From Gadus chalcogrammus (lineage: Eukaryota; Chordata; Actinopteri; Gadiformes; Gadidae), in the NCBI RefSeq assembly GCF_026213295.1, contig NC_079418.1, positions 4,394,387 to 4,458,386 on the forward strand: DNA of 64,000 nt. Reading direction: 5' to 3'. Under the pieces are notes generated by a model. That model did not search any database, was not told the origin of the DNA, and was given only the letters and a program-made list of their open reading frames with translations. Position 1 is the first letter of the stretch, and every line of letters starts with the position of its first letter. The position numbers were made by a program, and so were the translations under genes. This document shows positions 32,140 to 41,715 of this stretch, piece after piece.

Positions 32140-35097
32140 TTAGCAGAAAGCTATAGCAAACATAAAAGTCTTCAGTCTTGTTTTAAAGGTGCTCAGAGTT
32201 GGGGCAAGTCTTAAATCCTCTGGGAGTTTATTCCAGCTATTTGTTGCATAGTAACTAAATCCTGCTTTCCCATGTTTTGTGTTTACTCTGGGGATAATTA
32301 ACAGATTGGTCTCAGAGGATCTTAGTGGTCTAGAAGGCTGATGTAGTGGAAGCATATCAGTTAAGTATTTTGGGCCTAAACCATGTAGGGATTTATAGGT
32401 TAGTAACATGATTTTAAAATCAATTCTCTGACCTACAGGAAGCCAATGTAACGATTTCAGAATTGGTGTAATATGATCAAATTTTTTGGTCTTTGTTAGA
32501 ACTCTAGCAGCAGCATTCTGAACAAGCTGAAGCTTCCTCAGAGTTTGTTTTGGGAGACCTGTGAGGAGACCATTGCAGTAATCAAGCTTACTAGTGATAA
32601 AGGCATGTACAAGTTTTTGTAAGTCTTCGGTGGACATGAGCCCTCTAAGTCTTGCTATATTTTTAAGGTGATAATATGCCGATTTTGTAACTGATTTGAT
32701 GTGACTGTCAAAATGTAAATCTGAATCCATGATAACCCCTAGATTTCTGGCTTTGATTGAGGTTTTCAGGGACAGAGAGTGAAGGTGTTGGGTTACTTTA
32801 AGCCTTTCCGTTTTAGAACCAAATACAATTATCTCTGTTTTGTCCTCATTTAGTTGAAGGAAATTTCGGCACATCCATTCCTTCACTTGCTCAATGCACT
32901 GGCACAGGAGATCTATGGGCCGATAGTCATTTGGTGATAGCGATACATAGATTTGCGTGTCATCAGCATAGCAATGATGGTCAATATTGTTATTTTGCAT
33001 GATTTGCCCTAGTGGGAGCATGTAGATGTTGAATAAAGAGGGTCCTAAGATCGAACCTTGTGGGACTCCACATGTCACATTGGTTGATTCTGATACAAAG
33101 TCGCCAATGGAAACAAAGTAGTTCCTATTTTGTAGGTAGGACCTGAACCAATTTAAGACAGTGCCTGAAAGCCCCACCCAGTTTTCTAACCTTTCCAGAA
33201 GTAATGTATGGTCTACAGTGTCGAATGCAGCACTGAGGTCAAGTAGCATTAGTATTGAGGTTTTGCCAGAGTCTGTGTTAAGACGGATGTCGTTTACAAC
33301 TTTAATAAGGGCGGTCTCAGTGCTGTGCAGGGGTCGAAATCCTGATTGGAAGGTGTCATAGCAACCAGTTGATGCCAGGAAGTGATTTAGTTGCTGGAGG
33401 ACAACTTTCTCAATGATTTTACTTATGAAGGGTAGATTTGATATTGGTCTGTAGTTGTTAATAATAGAGGCATCAAGGATCCGCTTTTTTAAAAGGGGTT
33501 TAATAACTGCAGTTTTCAAAGCTTTTGGGAACTTGCCTGACTGGAGAGAGTTGTTAACTATCTGCAATATGTCTACTGCTAGGCAGTCGAAAACATTCTT
33601 AAAGAGGTTGGTAGGTATAGTATCAAGGCAACAGGTGGATGGCTTTAGTTGTGTCACAGTTTCCACAAGATTTTGAGAGTCTATAACATTAAAGCATGCC
33701 ATCCTTGCCACGTAATTTTTGCCTGAACAGGGTGGTAGTCCAACATTTTTGTTTGACGTGGAGATATTGATGGCTCGTCTGATACCTTCAATTTTATCAA
33801 TATAAAAAGCTGCAAACTCATTGCATTTCTGCGTGGAATGGAGATCAGGTGGAATTTCTATTGGGGGGTTGGTCAGTCTGTCAACAGTTGCAAATAGGGT
33901 TTTTGCATTATTAGTGTTGGTTTTAATGATATTGGAGAAAAATGTTTCTCTAGCATTTTTTAAGTCTAAATTGTAGGCACGGAGGCTCTCTTTATAGATA
34001 TCATGGTGAATATGAAGTTTTGTTTTACGCCAGATGCGTTCAACCTTCCTGCATTCCTTTTTCTGTGCTGTTACAGAAGCAGCTTTTCTCCAGGGTGCCT
34101 TTTGCTTTCCAGAAATCGTTGTAACCTTATAAGGTGCAATGACATCTATGACTTTCAAAATTTTCAAATTAAAGTTTTCTACAAGATCATCAGCAGAACA
34201 TGGGTTTAGAGGTGGTAGCAAGGAGATGGCCTTTTTAAAAAGTACATTAGAATCTTCATTGATATACCGTTTTTTGACAGTGTTTGATTTTTTCTGTATG
34301 TCGGGAATAAAAGATATGTTAAAGAAAACACAAAAGTGGTCAGACAAGGAAGGATCAGTCACAGAGAGATCAGAAACATTGAGGCCCTTTGTGATAACCA
34401 GGTCTAGAGTGTGCCCCTTACAATGAGTAGCCTCTTTCACATGTTGAGACAGTTCAAATGTGTCCAAAATGGTAAAAAGTTTTTTTGCACATTTGTCATT
34501 CAAATCATCAGTATGAAAATTGAAGTCACCAGTTATAACTAGACAGTCAAATTCTGTGGAGATGCTAGACAATAATTCTGTGAATTCATCGAAAAAATTT
34601 GCAGAATATGTGGGTGGCCTGTAAATAATTAATAGGAGAACTCTGGGGGAGCATTTCAATACAGCACTAAGGTATTCGAACGATGGAAAATCACCAAATA
34701 ACATCTGTTTCCCCTGAAATACATTTTTAAATATAGCAGCAACCCCTCCACCTCTTTTTCCAGACCTACATGCATCAAAAAAGTTATAGTCGGGAGGAGC
34801 TGTCTCTATCAGAACGGTTGCACTGTTATTTTGTTCCAGCCATGTTTCAGTTAAAAACATAAAATCCAGTTTGGAAGTGTTAATAAAATCATTAACTAAA
34901 AATGATTTGTTATTAAGAGACCTCACATTAAGTAGAGCCATCCTGATGGTGCTGTTGATAGGCTTTAAGGTTGTTTTTGGTTTGGAGGCAACAGATATGA
35001 GATTTGTGAGGTTAGCAGTGTGTCTAAGTTTCCCTTTGTTTACTCTCTTAGTGGTTACAGCATGAATGTGAAAGTTGCCCTGCTTTGACGTAGGCAA
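32140..35097 (-). CDS. L2 LINE ORF2: AP endonuclease and reverse transcriptase, 985 aa, intact
   Basis: N-terminal third: endonuclease with LLNVRSLNNK, FLTETWL, IIYRPPTYS, VITGDFNFHTDD and SDHFCVFF. Middle: reverse transcriptase with VIKPLLKK, NNYRPISNLPFISKIIEK, FRPLHSTETALIKV, LLDLSAAFDTVDH, GVPQGSILGP and catalytic YADDTQIY at about residue 710. C-terminal: KLDYCNGLL and the NAAARVL segment, LHWLPVGQRIDFK, SWNKLPEDLR, the conserved tail of L2/CR1 ORF2. The protein nicks target DNA and reverse-transcribes the LINE RNA. The length equals that expected for complete L2-type ORF2, no inactivating change is visible, and key residues (Asn, Glu, YADD) are present, so this copy may be or recently have been active. 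It starts 66 nt after the ORF1 stop. Confidence 0.95.
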   Translation of the reverse strand: MPTSKQGNFHIHAVTTKRVNKGKLRHTANLTNLISVASKPKTTLKPINSTIRMALLNVRSLNNKSFLVNDFINTSKLDFMFLTETWLEQNNSATVLIETAPPDYNFFDACRSGKRGGGVAAIFKNVFQGKQMLFGDFPSFEYLSAVLKCSPRVLLLIIYRPPTYSANFFDEFTELLSSISTEFDCLVITGDFNFHTDDLNDKCAKKLFTILDTFELSQHVKEATHCKGHTLDLVITKGLNVSDLSVTDPSLSDHFCVFFNISFIPDIQKKSNTVKKRYINEDSNVLFKKAISLLPPLNPCSADDLVENFNLKILKVIDVIAPYKVTTISGKQKAPWRKAASVTAQKKECRKVERIWRKTKLHIHHDIYKESLRAYNLDLKNARETFFSNIIKTNTNNAKTLFATVDRLTNPPIEIPPDLHSTQKCNEFAAFYIDKIEGIRRAINISTSNKNVGLPPCSGKNYVARMACFNVIDSQNLVETVTQLKPSTCCLDTIPTNLFKNVFDCLAVDILQIVNNSLQSGKFPKALKTAVIKPLLKKRILDASIINNYRPISNLPFISKIIEKVVLQQLNHFLASTGCYDTFQSGFRPLHSTETALIKVVNDIRLNTDSGKTSILMLLDLSAAFDTVDHTLLLERLENWVGLSGTVLNWFRSYLQNRNYFVSIGDFVSESTNVTCGVPQGSILGPSLFNIYMLPLGQIMQNNNIDHHCYADDTQIYVSLSPNDYRPIDLLCQCIEQVKEWMCRNFLQLNEDKTEIIVFGSKTERLKVTQHLHSLSLKTSIKARNLGVIMDSDLHFDSHIKSVTKSAYYHLKNIARLRGLMSTEDLQKLVHAFITSKLDYCNGLLTGLPKQTLRKLQLVQNAAARVLTKTKKFDHITPILKSLHWLPVGQRIDFKIMLLTYKSLHGLGPKYLTDMLPLHQPSRPLRSSETNLLIIPRVNTKHGKAGFSYYATNSWNKLPEDLRLAPTLSTFKTRLKTFMFAIAFC

Positions 35098-35163
35098 CCT
35101 TGGGTTCAGCAGATTATGAGAAACTTCCTTTATACTGTGTCTACGGCTGAACCCTTTTTTGTC

Positions 35164-36546
35164 TCAGTAATACTCAGGACTACTATCAGTACGGTGGTGG
35201 GGGTGGGGCGCCATCCTCCTGGGTGATAGCAGCCTGCGGCCATGACGTGGCGATGCTATCATTGACACAGATGCAAGTTTGATGCCAGCATATTCCAGTT
35301 TCTTAAATTCGGCTGGAAAATCGCAAAGGGAGACATCGGAGACTCTATCCCAGCTGGAGTTGTTGTTGTGGCTATGGGAGAGATGAGGCTGGAGGTCATC
35401 GTCGATGGGGGAGTGCAGAGGAGGGGGGTGGCCGTTCCTCGCCAAGCCAGCATCAGCGATGGGGGAGGGCACAGTGTTGATGGCGTTGGGCGGGCTGTTG
35501 TCTCTCTTCAAGGTCTGTGGGCTGTCTGCTATCTGTGTGTCAGATAGTGGCAGAGTAGTAGTGTGGGGGAGGCTGTAGTCTCGCTTCTTCTCAACCTGTG
35601 CTCTGATTGTGGCCTGTGCGTCAGACCATGGCAAGATTGTGGCCTGTGCGTAAAGCGAGAAGAGAAGATTGTCCCTCAACAGTTTTGAACCTAACCTGTT
35701 TGGGTGTAGGCCATCTGCTCTGAAAAGATATTTGCGCCCCCAGAATAAGTTGAAATTGTCAATAAAGTCCCTTCCTCTTTCATTGCAGACTCTGGAAAGC
35801 CATGTATTCAGTGCAAGTAGACGACTGAATCTGTTTATTCCCCTGTCAACTGTTGGTATGGGTCCACTGATGGAAGACTTGATGTGTATTTTGTCCAGTG
35901 TATCCAATAGATCAGTGTAATCCCTCTTCAGAAGTTCTGACTGTTCTCTTTGAATATCATTAAATCCTGCATGCACAATAATCTGTGAGATTTTGGGGTT
36001 TTCCAATATGATTTTGGCTAGTTTATGGTTGATATTACTAACCTTTCCATATGGGAAGATGCATGTTTTGATCTTCTTACCGGTTATATCCTTGATAGTT
36101 GAGTCTCCTATAATCAGAGTGTCTGGTTCATCTGCTTTCTCTGAGATGGGCCCTTGTTGGACGGTGGCAGACACATGCGCAGCCCGCCTCCGTGGCGACT
36201 GGTTGTTCCGTCTCTGTCCACACTGTCCGTCCGGACGCATCTCGGGGCTCAGGGGTGCATCGGTGGCAGGCGCGTTTGTGGACTCTTGAAGTGGCAGGAA
36301 CCGGTTCTTCAGTGGCAGGGTTGATTTGAGTGACGGGCTAATCGGGCTGATAACTTTAGCTTTGGGTAGCTTAGCATTTGGTGTTGAGTGAACTTGTTGA
36401 TTCACTTTGGTATGTTGCTTTGGCTTAGCGCCGACTCTGTTCCAGTGAGACGCAGCTGGAACTGTCTCTCTCTTGTCCAGCTTCGGGAAGGATACTAGCA
36501 GGCCAAATGTGTCCTTGATGACTAGGGAGGCGTCCGACTCTTTCAA
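35164..36546 (-). CDS. L2 LINE ORF1 with SGNH/GDSL esterase domain, 460 aa
   Basis: The N-terminal 130 residues are Pro/Lys/Ser-rich and basic. From about residue 145 the esterase domain appears: LIIGDSTIKDI (GDS block with nucleophilic Ser), VHAGFNDIQ (the GxND-like block III), and DGLHPNRLGSKLL (D-x2-H block V with catalytic Asp and His). Such esterase ORF1 proteins are known in CR1/L2 LINEs, where they form ribonucleoprotein with the element RNA; lipid-ester hydrolysis has been proposed. The C-terminal third is Ser/Pro/His-rich and disordered. A longer start upstream is possible but not needed. Confidence 0.9.
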   Translation of the reverse strand: MKESDASLVIKDTFGLLVSFPKLDKRETVPAASHWNRVGAKPKQHTKVNQQVHSTPNAKLPKAKVISPISPSLKSTLPLKNRFLPLQESTNAPATDAPLSPEMRPDGQCGQRRNNQSPRRRAAHVSATVQQGPISEKADEPDTLIIGDSTIKDITGKKIKTCIFPYGKVSNINHKLAKIILENPKISQIIVHAGFNDIQREQSELLKRDYTDLLDTLDKIHIKSSISGPIPTVDRGINRFSRLLALNTWLSRVCNERGRDFIDNFNLFWGRKYLFRADGLHPNRLGSKLLRDNLLFSLYAQATILPWSDAQATIRAQVEKKRDYSLPHTTTLPLSDTQIADSPQTLKRDNSPPNAINTVPSPIADAGLARNGHPPPLHSPIDDDLQPHLSHSHNNNSSWDRVSDVSLCDFPAEFKKLEYAGIKLASVSMIASPRHGRRLLSPRRMAPHPHHRTDSSPEYY

Positions 36547-36929
36547 TCATGTATGAATTCTGGAGATAACAGCCGGCCAGGTGTAAGGGTAACCCAGAAG
36601 GCCACAAAACCACAAAAAAAGTGTAAATCCCACACATAGCCACAAGAGGTCAGCACCGAGCCACAAACCAGGTTGTGGTGCCCTAACATAGCCGCAAGGG
36701 ACCTGCACCGAGTACATATCCAGGTATCCAAGAGGCGGGAGCGCAGCACCATGCTTAGCCAATCAGAGCATGGTGGTGCCCCCCCCCCTCCCATGTGGGC
36801 AGAGCCGTGCTCTACTGTGCTGAAGATGACCCCTCGTTGTACTGCCCCCGTAAAACATCATCACAGAGTAACTCCCTAACCTCCTACCTCCTTAACCCCT
36901 CACTGAGTGGACATTATGAACCCTAACCC

Positions 36930-36999
36930 TCTTACCGACCTCTTACCGACCTCTTATCGACCTCTTACCGACCCCTTACCGACCTCTTACCGACCTCTT
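36930..36999 (+). repeat. 12-bp minisatellite, about six copies
   Basis: Unit CTTACCGACCTC repeated with single-base changes. Confidence 0.9.
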
Positions 37000-38124
37000 T
37001 ATTGTAACCGACAATTATTGTAAATTGTAAGTTACACCTTAGTGTATGTGGGAGATTGATTGCAAGAGACTGGACAAGATTTACATTTATACTTTGACTG
37101 TTTGTTCTGTAATTTGTTGACAGACCATGTCATTGCTAGAAATGTGAACATAGGACAATCTCCTTAGGGTAAACTGTGCATGCATTGCGGTAGGAATTAC
37201 AGTGCAGTCCTCATACACCTCCTGACGCTCCTGTCTGTTGGGTCACAAATTCTCATTCTCACGCAGCCTCACGCCTCTTCCTCTTCTTCTTCTCTCTGGC
37301 TGTTCACCCTGTCAAATTCCTTGTCCTTCCATTGTCAGACAATGTAACATTGTGTTGTGCTCCAGCTTTATATATACTTGCCAGTTTATGGTTCATGAGA
37401 TGCACCTTTGAGCTATTTCCGTAAACTGGTTGATCGTTGGTTGATCTAACACTGCAGACATTTAACTTCTTTAGAGAAAGTCAAGATTCACCTGGTAGTA
37501 ATTTACCAATTCAAGAAAGATTTAGAAAAAAAAAGTCCAACAGAAATGTATAGAAATTTGCTTGACATATTATGACAACTTGTTCAACAATTTTGCATGT
37601 AAAGACTTAAGCAATGAACTAATAGGCCTACCTAAATGTTGCAGAGGTGAGACTATACAATAGAAACCCATTACAATACATTTTGATCAACATGACATTG
37701 ATAATGTAGGAAAGAGCAGAGAATTGTACATAAACATTTGCATGAATGTACCAAAGCATTTGCAACTTGTTCAAAGAAATGAGAAACTGCTTTTTTGATG
37801 TGCACAAGTGACACAATGAGGTGAAGATTGAACAGGTAGTTTAGAGAATTTCAATTCTGATCTGAGAAATGTACCAAAGCGACTGAGAAAAACTGTAATA
37901 ATGTAGAATAGAACAAACAGTAATGACCGAACGAGACTAGGGTACAGTTCTCTCTATCAGCCACAGGGGGGCACTCCTCGCCCTCACAATATACAGACCT
38001 GAGCGTAACGTGGCTCATATTAGGTGGAGCTTCAAACGCTCGGTTAATTATTATTATTTTTTTTTCTTTTTCAATTTGGAACCTGCGCACCCTAAAACAA
38101 AGAAAAGATTAATAAATTAACAAA

Positions 38125-38126
<2 letters not shown>
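37000..38126. other. Upstream intergenic region of the fgf14-like gene; no gene recognised
   Basis: AT-rich, no convincing reading frame or repeat boundary. A CCACAGGGGGGCACT element-like stretch at 37961-37975 resembles a CTCF-type motif core (CCACNAGGGGGC) but is not exact. Confidence 0.35.
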
Positions 38127-38389
<263 letters not shown>

Positions 38390-38539
38390 CTAGACCACAT
38401 CCAGACCAGACTCCAGGGGTCCACGTCCCTTTAGCGGTACTCTGGACTAGGACTGCAGACGGGACTCTTTCATTGTTTTTTTCCCCCTGATTAAGTTCGG
38501 AAAGCCATAGGATAGAAACCAAAAGGAAGAGAAACACTG

Positions 38540-38973
38540 TTGAGAACGAGTGCGTGTGCGTGTGTCCAGACTCCTCTCCGCTGTTCTGTCCGCGCGCCTC
38601 TTATCTCTACCGATGGTACCGATGGTACCGATGGCGAACTGCGTCTTCCGCGCGCCGGCACGTTTCCGTTCCGATCGTTTCTCCGCAACCGGCTTCGTCT
38701 CGTGCGCTAAGTCGCGCCATGGCGACGCGAACGGACACACGGACCACGGGAAGACGCGCGCGGTGACATTTGAGGCGCGCGGGGCGGACAGGTAACACGC
38801 GTCATGTAACGGCGACACGTCATCACAGCGCGAGGAGGAGCGGCAGTCTGAGCCGTGGTAACGGTGGACTGTTTTTGGCGCGTGGACCCAGACCACGGAC
38901 TCTAATTGAAGGGGTCTCTCTGGGTGGGGGCGGCGGGTGGTGCCGGCGGAGGTGGAGGTGGTGGAGTTGAGAC
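38540..38973 (+). promoter_or_regulatory. CpG-dense promoter and 5' UTR of the fgf14-like gene
   Basis: From about 38540 the sequence becomes rich in CpG (CGCGCG words) and remains so through exon 1 to about 39240, in contrast with the AT-rich surroundings. No TATA box is seen, as usual for CpG-island promoters. A 9-bp repeat (GATGGTACC) x3 lies at 38612-38635. The transcription start cannot be fixed from sequence. Confidence 0.7.
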
Positions 38974-39196
38974 ATGGCGGCGGCGATCGCCAGCGGGCTG
39001 ATCCGACAGAAGCGGCAGGCGCGCGAGCAGAACGCGCACCGCCCTGCGCCCAACCGGCGGCGGAAGAGTCCGGCCGCCAGGAAGAGCGGCGCGCTGTGCG
39101 GCGGGAGCGGCGGGGGCGGCGGCAGCGGCAGCCTGGCGGAAATCTTCTCCAAGGTGCGCATCTTCGGGCGGAAGAAGCGGCGGCTGCGGAGACAAG
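38974..39196 (+). CDS. fgf14: Fibroblast growth factor homologous factor (FGF14-like), exon 1, A-type N-terminus
   Basis: ATG at 38974 (GAGACATGG context) opens MAAAIASGLIRQKRQAREQ, the conserved N-terminal particle of A-type FHF isoforms, then an Arg/Pro/Ser-rich variable part with a Gly/Ser run, and a final IFSKVRIFGRKKRRLRRQ, which is the signature of the FGF14 1A exon and a basic nuclear-localisation-type cluster. The exon is 74 codons plus one base, ending CAAG before GTGTGTG as donor; phase 1 matches exon 2. FHFs are not secreted: they bind voltage-gated sodium-channel C-termini in neurons, and the A-type N-terminus drives long-term inactivation. The Gly/Ser-rich middle is longer than in mammals. 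A teleost duplicate or another FHF paralogue cannot be fully excluded, but exon 1 fits fgf14 best. Confidence 0.88.
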
Positions 39197-39344
39197 GTGT
39201 GTGTTGGGCGCGCGGCGCCGCGGCGGGCGAAAGGCGCGCGTTATCGCGTAGACAAGTGCATGCACGCGCACACACGCACACACAAAGGCGAACGCAGGTA
39301 GGCACACACTTTTTGGTGTTGGACGTGCACACGCGTCAACAACA

Positions 39345-39550
39345 CATAATTGTGTGTGTGTGTGCGTCTGTTAATGTATGTGTGTGTGTGTCTGTTTATG
39401 TATGTGTGTGTGTGTGTGTGTGTCTGTTTATGTATGTGTGTGCGTGCGTGTGTAATTGTGTGTGTGTCTACTCTATCTTCTTCTCCCCATCTCGCCTCCT
39501 CCCTCCCCTCAATATGCCTCTCAACACCTCCTCTCCTACCTGATCCTCAT

Positions 39551-39622
<72 letters not shown>

Positions 39623-39840
39623 GTCTCTGTCTGATTCTCTCTCTCTCTCTCTCTCTCTCTCATATCCACTCTCACCTCTCGTTCCATCTCCTCTCTTCTG
39701 GCCCGCCAAGGTCTGGAGGAACAACAGACACGCACAGACACACACACACACACACACCACACAGACAGACAGAGAGACACACACATACACACAGTGCGTC
39801 TTGTCTATCTGTGTGTGTGTGTGGGGGGGGGGGAGGGGGG
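39345..39840. repeat. Simple-sequence cluster: GT-rich, (CT)n, CA-rich, G-run
   Basis: 39350-39472 is TG-rich; 39552-39660 is mostly CT; 39738-39792 is CA-rich; 39813-39840 is GT then a G-run. All lie in the first 650 bases of intron 1. Small ORFs here are artefacts of the repeats. Confidence 0.9.
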
Positions 39841-39852
39841 GAACACCCTTCC

Positions 39853-39896
39853 CAGCCACATGACTTCCTAACACCCGTTAGGAAGTCATGTGGCTG
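39853..39896. other. Perfect hairpin, 20-bp arms, 4-base loop
   Basis: CAGCCACATGACTTCCTAAC, loop ACCC, GTTAGGAAGTCATGTGGCTG. No mismatch. Could be a remnant of a foldback MITE or an intronic hairpin RNA; no seed family recognised. Confidence 0.9.
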
Positions 39897-40084
39897 TCGC
39901 CATGGCAACGATGGGAAAGGGGGATTCTCCCTGGTAACAGATGGGAGACTACCGGGAATGCCACTGGATAATCCGGGACAAACCGGGTCCACCGGGTAGA
40001 CCACCGGTGATCAGAGACGATGAATGGATCATTATGGGACGGAGGGTGACCTCTGACGCAGGCTGACCTATGAGGCTTCGCCCA

Positions 40085-40310
40085 GGAGGTCTCGCGGGTC
40101 GGCTGGTAACCTGCGGGCGCCGGTTCGATCCCCGGCTCCTCCTAGCCGAGTGTGGAGGTGTCCCTGAGCGAGACGCCTCACCCTGACTGCTCCTGACGAG
40201 CTGTCTGTCGCCCTGAGGGGGCGACTCCGCCGTCGGTGTGTGAATGGGTGAATGGGTGAATTAACTGTTTTGAGTCGCTTAAGATAAATGTGTCTGCTAA
40301 AAGCCCTGAA
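40085..40310 (+). mobile_element. tRNA-derived SINE (fish type)
   Basis: CCGGTTCGATCCCCGGCTCC is a tRNA B-box region. It is followed by GTGTCCCTGAGCGAGACGCC, CTGACGAGCTGTC and GTGTGTGAATGGGTGAATGG, blocks in the order found in widespread teleost SINEs with a tRNA head and conserved body. The A box upstream is degenerate. Ends near a GTCTGCTAAAAG tail. Confidence 0.65.
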
Positions 40311-40319
40311 AGAGGTCAA

Positions 40320-40400
40320 GGTAGGGTGACGCTGACCCTGACAAGTTAGGGTCAGGGTCACAAAGATTCAAGTTAGGGTTAGGGTCACAAAGATTCTATG
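40320..40400 (+). repeat. Degenerate telomere-like GGGTTAGGGTCA repeats
   Basis: Several GTTAGGGTCAGGGTCACAAAG-like units overlap just before the 20-bp array. Confidence 0.5.
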
Positions 40401-40436
40401 AGGTAGAAGTGGGGTGACCTATCTGAAATCTTATGA

Positions 40437-40636
40437 CACACACAACCAGGCATTGATACACACAACCAGGCATTGATACACACAACCAGGCATTGATACA
40501 CACAACCAGTCATTGATACACACAACCAGGCATTGATACACACAACCAGGCATTGATACACACAACCAGGCATCGATACACACAACCAGGCATCGATACA
40601 CACAACCAGGCATTGATACACACAACCAGGCATTGA
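40437..40636 (-). repeat. 20-bp minisatellite, ten copies
   Basis: Unit CACACAACCAGGCATTGATA repeats almost perfectly (one G/T and two T/C variants). There are no spacers of unique sequence, so it is a plain minisatellite rather than a CRISPR-type array. Confidence 0.95.
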
Positions 40637-40849
40637 GCTGAAGCCTAATTAGTTAAGTTTCGTTCGTCTCGTTCTAACTGTCGCCGCAGGAGGATCCGTG
40701 TGTGTGTGTGCGTGTGTGTCTTTGTGGTATACCGTGGGGGGACAGCTCTGTCTGGACATGTTTCAGCTCAGGTCAGACGTCACCTCGGTTCATCGCGGTC
40801 CGCTGGGACGAGATCTGGAGGAGAACGGCAGAACGCATGTCCCAGCTCA

Positions 40850-41090
40850 GAGGAGGAGGAGGAGGAGGAGAGAGAGGAGAGGGAGGAGGAGGAGAGAGGA
40901 GGGGGAGGAGGAGGAGAGAGGAGGAGGAGAGAGGAGGAGGAGGAGGAGGAGGGGGAGGAGAGGAGGAGGAGGGGAGAGGAGGAGGAGAGAGGAGGGGGAG
41001 GAGGAGGAGAGAGAGGAGGAGGAGGAGGAGAGACACTAGGGAGGAGGAGGAAGAGGAGAGACACTAAGGAGGAGGAGGAGAATAACTATG
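40850..41090 (+). repeat. Homopurine (GGA)n tract
   Basis: 184 consecutive purines from 40850 to 41033, then two further GGA-rich blocks separated by ACACTA. Such runs with mirror symmetry favour triplex (H-DNA) formation. Confidence 0.95.
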
Positions 41091-41324
41091 CAACTTTTTT
41101 TGCTTAATTGACCTTAATATAACAGGTTAAGAGTCATTGTGATGGTTCTTTTACACTTTATGGGTCGATTGGTCGCTGTTTCGACTCCTCCTAGCGCATC
41201 TTGGTGGAAAAAGGGATCATGCAAGTTCCTGCCGGCGACCCGCCGCCCACTCTCGCGGGAGTCTCTGCACCGAATTGCTTTACGGCACTACAGACCCACA
41301 AACACGGAACCGTTACATTCATCA

Positions 41325-41520
41325 TGGATCAGCCGACTAAAAAGAGACAGAGAAACCCAATGTCGGAGAAACAGAAGAAGAGAAAAGGGAGACTGACCGA
41401 CAGAGAGGCCAGACACGAGTAAACGTTGGGCGACCTTCTCAGGAATAGCGTGAACTGAAAGAAAGAAAAGACTGCAAATCGGATGCCGACCTGCCATGGC
41501 CGTGTTGCTCTTGAAACTGT
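41325..41520 (+). pseudogene. Fragment of a transposon-associated basic protein
   Basis: ATG at 41325 starts MDQPTKKRQRNPMSEKQKKR, a Lys/Arg-rich segment that I associate with the first exon of a repeated fish transposon protein; the following sequence continues the likeness in another frame after the TAA at about 41420. It lies directly beside the foldback element and may belong to its autonomous relative. Weak evidence. Confidence 0.3.
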
Positions 41521-41715
41521 AAGTACCCTTGGGTGAACTTTGTCCCCTTAGTATTGTTGCTTGTTGATGTTGATAGTCTCTGTAAAAATGTCTTTGCTCA
41601 ACCGTTTTGTTGGGAGCCCTGTATGTTTCTAGCTTGCTTGCTTGCTGGGGTGTTCGCGTACTCGCTACCAAACACGTTTGTTTTCTATGGAGCCAGTTTC
41701 CTGCCATAATTCAAA

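Larger units (their letters stand above)
31908..36880 (-). mobile_element. Full-length L2-type LINE with both ORFs open
   Basis: The minus-strand element ends at a TTGCC tandem tail (31910-31929, seen here as GGCAAGGCAAGGCAA), preceded by the AGTGCTATATAAATAAAGTTG 3'-end motif shared with another copy at 43846. It contains ORF1 (35164-36546) and ORF2 (32140-35097) without any visible frameshift or stop. The 5' region 36547-36880 is noncoding and holds two ~62-bp direct repeats (CATAGCCRCAAGRG). The 5' end is approximate. Confidence 0.85.

Noticed and set aside
33161..36289. Plus-strand ORFs of 64-98 codons within the L2 element
   Set aside because: Antisense shadows of intact ORF1 and ORF2.
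38447..39332. Minus-strand ORFs of 97-286 codons opposite fgf14 exon 1
   Set aside because: Arg/Pro/Ala-rich shadows of a CpG island; the plus-strand frame is the recognised FHF exon.
40320..40400. Interstitial telomere
   Set aside because: GTTAGGGTCA units are degenerate and too few.
40437..40636. CRISPR-like array (regular 20-bp repeats)
   Set aside because: Repeats are directly contiguous without unique spacers and the genome is vertebrate; it is a minisatellite.
40698..41107. Glu/Arg-rich ORFs over the purine tract
   Set aside because: Translations of the (GGA)n repeat; no start context or homology.
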